Assembly: GCA_016938425.1 (NCBI GenBank)
Contig: JAFGUR010000197.1
Span: 1-19,853, forward strand
Source: Fusobacteriaceae bacterium
GTDB lineage: Bacteria; Fusobacteriota; Fusobacteriia; Fusobacteriales; Fusobacteriaceae
Direction: 5' to 3'
DNA length: 19,853 bases
Position 1 is the stretch's first letter; every line of letters begins with the position of its first letter. Below the pieces are notes generated by a model that had not been told where the DNA came from, ran no database searches, and was given only the letters and a program-made list of their open reading frames with translations. The position numbers and the translations under genes are program-made. Below are positions 7,375-13,438 of this stretch, in pieces.

Positions 7375-7405
7375 CTATTAAAATTTTTCAATAAGTTAAT
7401 ATAAA

Positions 7406-7434
7406 TTGAAAACGGAGAAGAAAATTGATATAAT
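7406..7434 (+). promoter_or_regulatory. Promoter of the rfaE2-tsaE-tsaB operon
   Basis: TTGAAA (7406-7411), exact 17-bp spacer, perfect TATAAT (7429-7434), 45 bp before the GTG start. Confidence 0.85.
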
Positions 7435-7478
7435 TTATAAAAATAAAAAAAATCAATTAAAATTATGAGGTGGAATAA

Positions 7479-7952
7479 GTGAAAAGAGTTTTAACAAGGG
7501 AAGAAGCAAAGAAAAAAATTGAAGAGTTAAAGATAAATGGTAAAAAAGTTGTATTTACAAATGGTTGTTTTGACATACTTCATGTTGGGCATATGAGATA
7601 TTTAGAAGAAGCTAAAGAATTCGGAGATTATTTAATCGTAGGAGTAAATTCAGATGAATCGGTAAAAAGATTAAAGGGACCAACAAGACCAATAAATAAT
7701 CAAGAAGATAGAGCGGAACTTTTAACAGGACTAAAATCAGTAGATTATACAGTTATATTTACAGAAGATACTCCAGTAGAGTTAATCGGAGAATTAAAAC
7801 CATCAATTCATGTTAAAGGTGGAGACTATAAAAAAGATGATTTACCTGAAACAAAAGTTGTAGAAAGCTATGGCGGAACAGTTGAAATAGTTTCTTTAGT
7901 AGAGGGGAAATCGACAACAAATGTAGTTAAGAAAATTGCAAGTAAGGAGTAA
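7479..7952 (+). CDS. rfaE2: D-glycero-beta-D-manno-heptose 1-phosphate adenylyltransferase
   Basis: This 157-residue single-domain nucleotidyltransferase equals the C-terminal half of bifunctional HldE. The nucleotide-binding signature is NGCFDILHVGH (28-38) with the HxGH pair H35/H38. GVNSDESVKRLKGPTRPIN, HVKGGDY and a KSTTNVV C-terminal motif complete the family pattern. It transfers AMP to heptose-1-phosphate, giving ADP-heptose for the LPS inner core, and so argues for an outer membrane. The start is GTG, chosen because GAGGTGG at 7467 onward is correctly spaced and the reading frame begins with the conserved KRVLTREEAK region. The kinase half is not in this window. It leads an operon with tsaE (5-bp gap) and tsaB. 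Confidence 0.95.
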   Translation: MKRVLTREEAKKKIEELKINGKKVVFTNGCFDILHVGHMRYLEEAKEFGDYLIVGVNSDESVKRLKGPTRPINNQEDRAELLTGLKSVDYTVIFTEDTPVELIGELKPSIHVKGGDYKKDDLPETKVVESYGGTVEIVSLVEGKSTTNVVKKIASKE

Positions 7953-7957
7953 AGGTT

Positions 7958-8422
7958 ATGAAAAAGAATCTTTCTTTTGGGGAAATAGATGAATTAGTTG
8001 TAAAATTGTCTAAATACTTAAAGTCTGGAGATGTGATTTCTTTAGAAGGAGATTTAGGAACTGGAAAGACAACAATTGTTCAAAAAATATCTAAAGAATT
8101 AGGGATAAAAGAAAATATAAAAAGCCCTACATTTAATTATGTTTTAGAGTATAATAGTGGGAAGTTTCCTTTATATCATTTTGATGTTTATAGAATATCT
8201 GATCCAATGGAAATATATGAAATAGGTTATGAAGATTATATCTATGGTGAAGGTGTGACAATTATTGAATGGGGAAATATTATTGAAACTGAACTTCCAA
8301 AGGAATATATAAAAATTCTTTTAGAGTATACAGGAGAAGAAAGTAGAAACATTGAGGTAAGGGTAGAAGGAAATAGAGAAAGAGAAAGAGAGTTGTTGAA
8401 AAATGTTGGTTTTAGCAATTGA
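7958..8422 (+). CDS. tsaE: tRNA t6A biosynthesis ATPase TsaE
   Basis: This 154-residue P-loop protein has Walker A GDLGTGKTT (31-39) and the family motifs SPTF (56-59), HFDVYR (74-79) and IEWG (103-106). TsaE works with TsaB and TsaD to form N6-threonylcarbamoyladenosine at position 37 of ANN-decoding tRNAs; ATP hydrolysis by TsaE drives the cycle. The ribosome binding site AAGGAG sits at the end of rfaE2, 5 bp before this gene. Its last 20 bases overlap tsaB, so the two partners are translationally coupled. The tail is rich in R and E (RERERE). Confidence 0.96.
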   Translation: MKKNLSFGEIDELVVKLSKYLKSGDVISLEGDLGTGKTTIVQKISKELGIKENIKSPTFNYVLEYNSGKFPLYHFDVYRISDPMEIYEIGYEDYIYGEGVTIIEWGNIIETELPKEYIKILLEYTGEESRNIEVRVEGNRERERELLKNVGFSN

Positions 8423-9083
8423 TACATCGACAAAAGCTGGTTCTGTTGCACTTTTTGATGATAAAAAAGGCCTGTTGGGAGAAATTATAATAAATATTGA
8501 TAGAAACCATTCAGATACAATGATGAAAGCTATAGATTATTTGTTTGAGATATCTAAAAAAAAAATAGATGATTTAAGTAAAATAGCAGTTACTGAAGGG
8601 CCAGGATCTTTTACTGGAATTAGAGTAGGTATGGGAATTGTGAAAGGTTTGGTATTTGGTAAAAATATAGAAGTTGTTTCAATGAATACTTTAGATTTAC
8701 TAGCTGAAGAAGTAATATTCGAAGGAGAAGTAGTTCCTCTAATTGATGCAAGAAAAGGAAGAGTTTATTACTCGATTTATGAGAAAAATACCAGTAAAAC
8801 AAAAAGAATATCAAATTATATGGATGGTGAATTAGAAAAAATTCTAGAAACATTAAAAAACAGAAAAATTTGTTTTACTGGAGATGCAAGCTATATTTAT
8901 AAAAATGAAATTATAAATATAATGGGAGAGAATGCTATATTTCTTCCTGAAAGTAGAATTTTACCAAAGGCTTCTATTTTGGCAGAAAAAGCATTAAATT
9001 TAGAAAAAGTGAACCCAATAATTTTAGAACCTTACTATCATAGTAAAACACAAGCTGAAAGAGAAAAAGAAAATAAAAAGTAA
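8403..9083 (+). CDS. tsaB: tRNA t6A biosynthesis protein TsaB
   Basis: This 226-residue ASKHA-fold protein opens LVLAIDTSTKAGSVAL and carries EGPGSFTGIRVGMG, the two best-known TsaB motifs. RNHSDTMM, a near match to the usual RxHSE segment, follows at about residue 34. TsaB forms the scaffold heterodimer with TsaD and recruits TsaE in t6A synthesis. It overlaps tsaE by 20 bp in another frame; the ATG lies near the end of tsaE without a strong ribosome binding site, consistent with re-initiation. tsaD is not present in the window. The operon ends at an intrinsic hairpin near 9147. Confidence 0.95.
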   Translation: MLVLAIDTSTKAGSVALFDDKKGLLGEIIINIDRNHSDTMMKAIDYLFEISKKKIDDLSKIAVTEGPGSFTGIRVGMGIVKGLVFGKNIEVVSMNTLDLLAEEVIFEGEVVPLIDARKGRVYYSIYEKNTSKTKRISNYMDGELEKILETLKNRKICFTGDASYIYKNEIINIMGENAIFLPESRILPKASILAEKALNLEKVNPIILEPYYHSKTQAEREKENKK

Positions 9084-9085
9084 TA

Positions 9086-9114
9086 TTGTATATGTAGATT
9101 AAATGTGGTATAGT
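9086..9114 (+). promoter_or_regulatory. Possible extended -10 promoter just after tsaB
   Basis: TTGTAT (9086-9091), 17-bp spacer, TATAGT (9109-9114), preceded by TGG (extended -10). The -35 box is poor. Only about 50 bp separate its expected start from the terminator at 9147-9170, so it would make a very short transcript unless termination is leaky. Confidence 0.35.
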
Positions 9115-9146
9115 CCTAATATTAGAAGAAATTTTGTAATTGATTA

Positions 9147-9170
9147 GAAAGTGGCTTAGCCACTTTTCTT
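9147..9170 (+). terminator. Intrinsic terminator after tsaB
   Basis: AAAGTGGC (9148-9155) pairs with GCCACTTT (9159-9166) over a 3-nt loop, then TCTT. It closes the rfaE2-tsaE-tsaB operon. Confidence 0.8.
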
Positions 9171-9250
9171 GTACTTTTAGGAAATTATAAGAATTTTAGA
9201 AGATGAGAATAGACTTTAATGTGGATATCTATAAAATATTAAAATATAGC

Positions 9251-9470
9251 TAGTTGCAAAATTAAAAAATATATGTACATAGTTAAAAATAATACAAATA
9301 TTATTTTTACTGATTTTAGAGGAGTGGCGAGGATACTTCCTTGCCGTGGGTTCGGGCTTCGTCCCGACTCTCCCTCTCTTTCCCTACCGAAGGTGGGGGA
9401 TTATATAAGAAACGTAGTTTTTTATGTAAGTAAAATAAAGGTGTTGGAGTTTTACAACAAACTAAATATT
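9251..9470 (+). repeat. Structured dispersed repeat, copy 2
   Basis: This copy matches 2818-3037 along its whole 220-bp length. The core runs from AGGAGTGGCGAGGA (9320-9333) to about 9399. Hairpins: GGCGAGG (9326-9332) with CCTTGCC (9339-9345), seven pairs; GGTTCGGG (9349-9356) with CCCGACTC (9363-9370), one mismatch, same CTTCGT loop as copy 1; CCCTACC (9382-9388) with GGTGGGG (9392-9398) over GAA. It ends 20 bp before the ftsY ATG, essentially the same offset as copy 1 from its gene. A 73-codon ORF crosses it and runs into ftsY, but it is broken in copy 1, so I do not call it a gene. The remainder of the 407-bp gap holds the tsaB terminator and AT-rich sequence. Confidence 0.8.
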
Positions 9471-9490
9471 AAAATAAATTTGGAGGAAAT

Positions 9491-10462
9491 ATGAGTTTTT
9501 TAAAGAATCTTTTTAAAAAAGACGAAGAAAAGGAAGAAAAAAAAGGTTTTTTCGAAAGTTTAAAGGAAAAACTAGGTAGAAGTGTAGGTGAAGAAGGACT
9601 TTTTGGAAAAGTAAAAAGTTTTTTCTTAGGGAAAAAAATAATAGATGATGAATTATATGAAGAGTTAGAAGATATTTTAATCCAATCTGATATAGGAATG
9701 GAGATGACACTAAAAATAGTTTCTGAACTTGAAAAAGAAGTAAAAGCTAGAAAAGTTGAAAATCCTCAAGAAGTTTATGGTGTCTTAAAGGATGTAATGA
9801 CAAATTTTTTAGTTAAAGAAAATACAGGATTAAATGTAAATAAACCAGGTCTTAATGTTATTTTAGTTGTAGGGGTAAATGGAGTTGGGAAAACTACAAC
9901 AATAGGAAAACTTGCAAGTAAATTAAAATCAGAAGGTAAAAAAGTTATTTTAGGTGCAGGAGACACATTTAGAGCGGCAGCCATTGAGCAACTAGAGGAA
10001 TGGGCAAAAAGAGCAGACGTTGAAATTGTAAAGCATAGTCAAGGAAGCGATCCTGGTGCAGTTGTATTTGATACTCTTCAACTTGCTAAAAGTAAAAATG
10101 CAGATGTTGCAATTATTGATACAGCAGGAAGACTACATAATAAAAATAATTTAATGAAAGAACTTGAAAAAATTAATAAAATTGTAGAAAAGCAAATAGG
10201 AGAAGGAATTTCTTATGAAAGCTTACTAGTTATAGATGGAACAACTGGACAAAATGGTCTTACACAAGCAAGGGTGTTTAATGAGGTTACACATCTAACA
10301 GGGTTTGTTGTAACAAAACTGGACGGAACAGCAAAAGGGGGTATTATTTTCGCAATTTCAGAAGAGTTGAAGAAGCCTATTAAGTACATAGGGGTAGGTG
10401 AAGGGATTAATGATTTAAGGGAGTTTGACGTCAAAGAGTACATAGAAGCAATTTTTGATTAA
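9491..10462 (+). CDS. ftsY: Signal recognition particle receptor FtsY
   Basis: This 323-residue SRP-type GTPase is compact: a short charged A region (about 1-35, KKDEEKEEKK) replaces the long acidic domain of E. coli FtsY. An N helical domain (about 40-110) and the G domain follow. G1 is GVNGVGKTTT (128-137), DTFRAAAIEQL is the insertion-box region, G3 is DTAGR (210-214), G4 is TKLDG (275-279), and the C-terminal GVGEGINDLREF is typical. FtsY docks ribosome-nascent chain-SRP complexes at the membrane for co-translational insertion. The ATG is preceded by TTGGAGGAA. Repeat copy 2 forms its leader. No convincing terminator is seen before the pta promoter. Confidence 0.97.
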   Translation: MSFLKNLFKKDEEKEEKKGFFESLKEKLGRSVGEEGLFGKVKSFFLGKKIIDDELYEELEDILIQSDIGMEMTLKIVSELEKEVKARKVENPQEVYGVLKDVMTNFLVKENTGLNVNKPGLNVILVVGVNGVGKTTTIGKLASKLKSEGKKVILGAGDTFRAAAIEQLEEWAKRADVEIVKHSQGSDPGAVVFDTLQLAKSKNADVAIIDTAGRLHNKNNLMKELEKINKIVEKQIGEGISYESLLVIDGTTGQNGLTQARVFNEVTHLTGFVVTKLDGTAKGGIIFAISEELKKPIKYIGVGEGINDLREFDVKEYIEAIFD

Positions 10463-10503
10463 AAGTGTTTGTTTTCTTTACATATAAAAAAATTCAAAAA
10501 ACT

Positions 10504-10532
10504 TTGAAAAAATTTTTTTAATGTGTTAAAAT
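10504..10532 (+). promoter_or_regulatory. pta-ackA promoter
   Basis: TTGAAA (10504-10509), 17-bp spacer, TAAAAT (10527-10532), 32 bp before the pta ATG. Confidence 0.8.
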
Positions 10533-10543
10533 AGATTTAACAC
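10523..10543. promoter_or_regulatory. Candidate operator on the pta -10 region
   Basis: A perfect inverted repeat, GTGTTAAA-N5-TTTAACAC, covers the -10 box and expected transcription start, the usual place for a repressor. The half-sites resemble Rex boxes, but the gap between GTTAA and TTAAC is 7 and not the canonical 4, so I do not assign it to Rex. Confidence 0.5.
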
Positions 10544-10564
10544 CTATTAAAGTTTGGAGGAACT

Positions 10565-11566
10565 ATGAGTATTATTGATCAAATTAAAGAAAAAGCAAAA
10601 CAATTAGGAAAAACAATAGTTTTACCTGAGTCAGATGATGAAAGAGTAATAAGAGCAGCAGAACTTATAAAAAAAGAAGGAATATCAAATGTAATTTTAG
10701 TCGGAGAAGAAGTAAGACTAAGAGAAGATGCTAAAAAGTATGGAGTAAATTTAGAAGGAATAGAAATAATAAATCCTAAGAATTATTCTAAATTTGATAA
10801 TTATGTTGCAGAATTTGTAAAATTAAGAGAAAAAAAGGGTATGACAGAGCAAGTGGCAAGACAAATAATGTCTACTGAACCAAGATTTTTTGGAGCAATG
10901 ATGGTAAGACTTGGAGATGCACACGGGATGGTAGCAGGATCTTCATCGCCAACAGCAGACGTTTTAAGAGCAGCTATTCAAGTAGTAGGGACAAAACCGG
11001 GTTTAAAAACAGTTTCATCATGTTTTTTAATGGTTATGCCAGAAGTAAGTAAACAATATGGAGATAATGGAGTTTTGATTTTTTCAGATTGTGGAGTTGT
11101 TCCAAATCCTACGTCAGAACAACTTGCGGACATAGCTACTTCTGCAGCAAGTTCAGCAAGAAGTTTGGTAAATATGGAACCAAAAGTAGCATTATTATCT
11201 TTTTCAACAAAAGGATCAGCTAAACATGAAGATGTTGATAAAGTTGTAGAAGCAACTGAAATTTTGAAAAATAGAGCAGTTAATTTTCACTATGATGGAG
11301 AATTACAAGCAGACGCAGCATTAGTAGAAGCAGTAGGGAAATTAAAATCTCCTGATTCAGAAGTGGCTGGGAAAGCAAATGTATTAGTATTTCCTACATT
11401 ATCAGCTGGGAATATTGCCTATAAATTAGTTCAAAGATTAGCAAATGCAGAAGCATATGGGCCTTTATTGCAAGGGCTAGACAAACCAGTAAATGATTTG
11501 TCAAGAGGATGTTCTGTAGAAGATATATTAAACGTTGTAGCAATAACAGCATGTCAAGCTGAATAA
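10565..11566 (+). CDS. pta: Phosphate acetyltransferase
   Basis: This 333-residue protein is the short, single-domain class of Pta (no N-terminal DRTGG/P-loop part as in E. coli). It shows VLPESDDERVIRAA near the N-terminus, GSSSPTADVLR (125-135) and FSDCGVVPNPT (173-183), all characteristic of the PTA_PTB fold. It converts acetyl-CoA and phosphate to acetyl-phosphate, which AckA then uses to make ATP. TTGGAGG (10554-10560) precedes the ATG. It is co-transcribed with ackA, which begins 22 bp after its stop. Absence of a regulatory domain means control is probably transcriptional, through the operator-like repeat at its promoter. Confidence 0.97.
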   Translation: MSIIDQIKEKAKQLGKTIVLPESDDERVIRAAELIKKEGISNVILVGEEVRLREDAKKYGVNLEGIEIINPKNYSKFDNYVAEFVKLREKKGMTEQVARQIMSTEPRFFGAMMVRLGDAHGMVAGSSSPTADVLRAAIQVVGTKPGLKTVSSCFLMVMPEVSKQYGDNGVLIFSDCGVVPNPTSEQLADIATSAASSARSLVNMEPKVALLSFSTKGSAKHEDVDKVVEATEILKNRAVNFHYDGELQADAALVEAVGKLKSPDSEVAGKANVLVFPTLSAGNIAYKLVQRLANAEAYGPLLQGLDKPVNDLSRGCSVEDILNVVAITACQAE

Positions 11567-11588
11567 TATATTATTGGAGGGGTTTGCT

Positions 11589-12782
11589 TTGAAAATTTTA
11601 GTTTTAAATAGTGGAAGTTCATCATTAAAATACCAAGTTATTGATATGAGCAATGAAAAAACCGTAGCTGAAGGTATTTGCGAAAGAATTGGAACAGCTG
11701 ATTCTGAAATGACTTATAAAGCTCATGGAAATAAAACAAAAGTGGAACATGGAATGCCTACTCATAAAGAGGCAATAGATTTGGTATTAAAAACATTACA
11801 AGGTGAAAATGGAGTTATAAAATCAATTGAAGAAATAGATGCAGTGGGGCATAGAGTATTACATGGTGCTGAAACGTTTAAAGATTCTGTTTTAATAACT
11901 GAAGAAGTTTTAGCAAAATTAGAAGAAAATGTTCCATTAGGACCATTACACATGCCAGCAAATATAATGGGAATTAAAAATTGTATGGAATTAATGCCAG
12001 GAAAACCTAATGTAGCAGTTTTTGATACTGCATTCCATCAAACATTACCTAATTATGCTTATATGTATCCATTACCATATCAAGATTATGAAGAGTTAAG
12101 AGTTAGAAAATATGGTTTTCATGGAACTTCTCATAAATATGTTTCACAAAGAGCAACAGAAATTTTAGGGACAAAAGAAAGCAAAGTTATTATTTGTCAT
12201 TTAGGAAATGGTTCAAGCATTTCAGCTGTAAAAAATGGTGAATGTATAGATACTTCAATGGGATTAACTCCATTAGAAGGGTTAATGATGGGAACTAGAT
12301 GTGGAAATATTGATCCAGCAGCGGTATTATATGTAATGGAAAAAAGAAATATGTCTATAAATGAAATGGATACTTATATGAATAAAAAATCAGGAATTCT
12401 TGGTATATATGAAAAGAATAGTGATTTTAGAAATGTAAGAGATGATTATTTAAACGGAGATGAAAGAGCAACATTAACATTTAATATGTTAACATATAGA
12501 ATTAAACAATATATTGGAAGTTACGCAGCAACATTAGGTGGAGTAGACGCAATTTGCTTCACAGGTGGAATAGGTGAAAATTCTGGAGTAACAAGAGAAA
12601 AAATATGTGAAGGATTAGAGTTTTTAGGCGTAGAAATAGATAAAGAATTTAATTCAAGAATAGAAACTGAAAGATTAGATGGAGAATTGTTAATTAGTAA
12701 AGGTAAAGTTAAAGTTTATAGAATAAACACTAATGAAGAATTGGTAATTGCTGAAGATACATATAGAATAACTAAAAACTAA
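11589..12782 (+). CDS. ackA: Acetate kinase
   Basis: I place the start at the TTG at 11589: it gives the conserved N-terminus MKILVLNSGSSSLKYQ and a 397-residue protein of normal length, and GGAGGGG (11576-11582) is correctly spaced. Upstream in-frame codons overlap that ribosome binding site. Family motifs are DTAFHQTLP, RKYGFHGTSHKYV, HLGNGSS, DTSMGLTPLEGLMMGTRCG and FTGGIGENSG. The enzyme converts acetyl-phosphate plus ADP to acetate plus ATP, the substrate-level phosphorylation step of this pathway. It is second in the pta-ackA operon. The rare TTG start may lower its translation relative to pta. Confidence 0.97.
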   Translation: MKILVLNSGSSSLKYQVIDMSNEKTVAEGICERIGTADSEMTYKAHGNKTKVEHGMPTHKEAIDLVLKTLQGENGVIKSIEEIDAVGHRVLHGAETFKDSVLITEEVLAKLEENVPLGPLHMPANIMGIKNCMELMPGKPNVAVFDTAFHQTLPNYAYMYPLPYQDYEELRVRKYGFHGTSHKYVSQRATEILGTKESKVIICHLGNGSSISAVKNGECIDTSMGLTPLEGLMMGTRCGNIDPAAVLYVMEKRNMSINEMDTYMNKKSGILGIYEKNSDFRNVRDDYLNGDERATLTFNMLTYRIKQYIGSYAATLGGVDAICFTGGIGENSGVTREKICEGLEFLGVEIDKEFNSRIETERLDGELLISKGKVKVYRINTNEELVIAEDTYRITKN

Positions 12783-12835
12783 TTAATTTTATCAAATAGG
12801 TATTTTGATGAAGAATTCTTGTAAATATTAATGAG

Positions 12836-12864
12836 AAAAAGAGAAATTTATTTTCTCTTTTTTT
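12836..12864 (+). terminator. Intrinsic terminator of pta-ackA
   Basis: AAAAAGAGAAA (12836-12846) pairs with TTTCTCTTTTT (12852-12862) over a 5-nt loop, with more Ts to 12864; 53 bp after the ackA stop. Confidence 0.8.
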
Positions 12865-13302
12865 ACATTATATAGAAATTTATAAAATTAAAGGTTTGAA
12901 TACTATATTTCTTATAGAAAATATATGAATTTTTTTAATTTGATACCAAAAAATTGAAAAAATCTTAGTCAAAAATAATTTAAAATAAGTTATAGTATTT
13001 TGCTTTATTGAACTTGTCTTGAATTCGGAAAATTAATTTCTTTTTTTAAACACTATTCATAAAAAATAAACTGTATATAAAGGACAATAAATCCAAAGAT
13101 TGATTTGGAAGGTGTTAACTACTGTTAAAAATATAAAAAGCATACTGTTCGATTATAGTTAACTAAAAAATTCACAAACGATACAAGCTAGCTTTAATTT
13201 ATACTCACGAAGTCTAGTATTTTCAATTTTTCTTTTTAAAATCTCAAGTGAAAAATAGTTTGAAATTCAAAATAAATCTTATTCTAACCATTGATTTTTA
13301 AA
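12865..13302. other. Long non-coding stretch upstream of nifJ
   Basis: No ORF of gene size is apparent on either strand. It is AT-rich with several small palindromes: TCCAAA-GATTGA-TTTGGA (13092-13109), TTAAC-TACT-GTTAA (13115-13128) and AGTTAACT (13157-13164). GTTAACT occurs here twice and again at 13376-13382. I recognise no riboswitch or tRNA. The length is unusual for this gene-dense window and suggests upstream regulatory sites or a decayed gene. Confidence 0.4.
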
Positions 13303-13337
13303 GTTAAATTTAACATTTTAATCAATTTTCAAATTGA
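13303..13337. promoter_or_regulatory. Paired palindromes at the nifJ promoter
   Basis: GTTAAATTTAAC (13303-13314) is a perfect 12-bp palindrome with the same GTTAAA/TTTAAC half-site as the pta operator, but without the spacer. TCAATTT-TC-AAATTGA (13322-13337) has 7-bp arms and covers the start of the -35 box. Either could bind a regulator; AT-rich palindromes also occur by chance. Confidence 0.4.
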
Positions 13338-13362
13338 CTTTTACTCAAAAATAAAGTATAAC
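13334..13362 (+). promoter_or_regulatory. nifJ promoter
   Basis: TTGACT (13334-13339), exact 17-bp spacer, TATAAC (13357-13362). The predicted leader is about 70 nt and contains the palindrome AGTTAACT (13375-13382). Confidence 0.8.
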
Positions 13363-13438
13363 TTAATAGAACAGAGTTAACTGTTTAGGTTTTAAGTAAT
13401 GAAAAAAATCACATAAATAAATTTAGGAGGTTTTGCTA

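Noticed and set aside
9273..9494. 73-codon ORF across repeat copy 2
   Set aside because: The matching frame in copy 1 meets a stop after nine codons. The ORF also overlaps the ftsY start and has no proper ribosome binding site.
11574..11588. Upstream TTG at 11574 as the ackA start
   Set aside because: It overlaps the GGAGGGG ribosome binding site and would add five residues before the conserved acetate kinase N-terminus.
13111..13128. TTAAC-TACT-GTTAA as a Rex box
   Set aside because: Rex sites have the opposite half-site order (GTTAA...TTAAC). Here the half-sites are everted, so I list it only as a palindrome.
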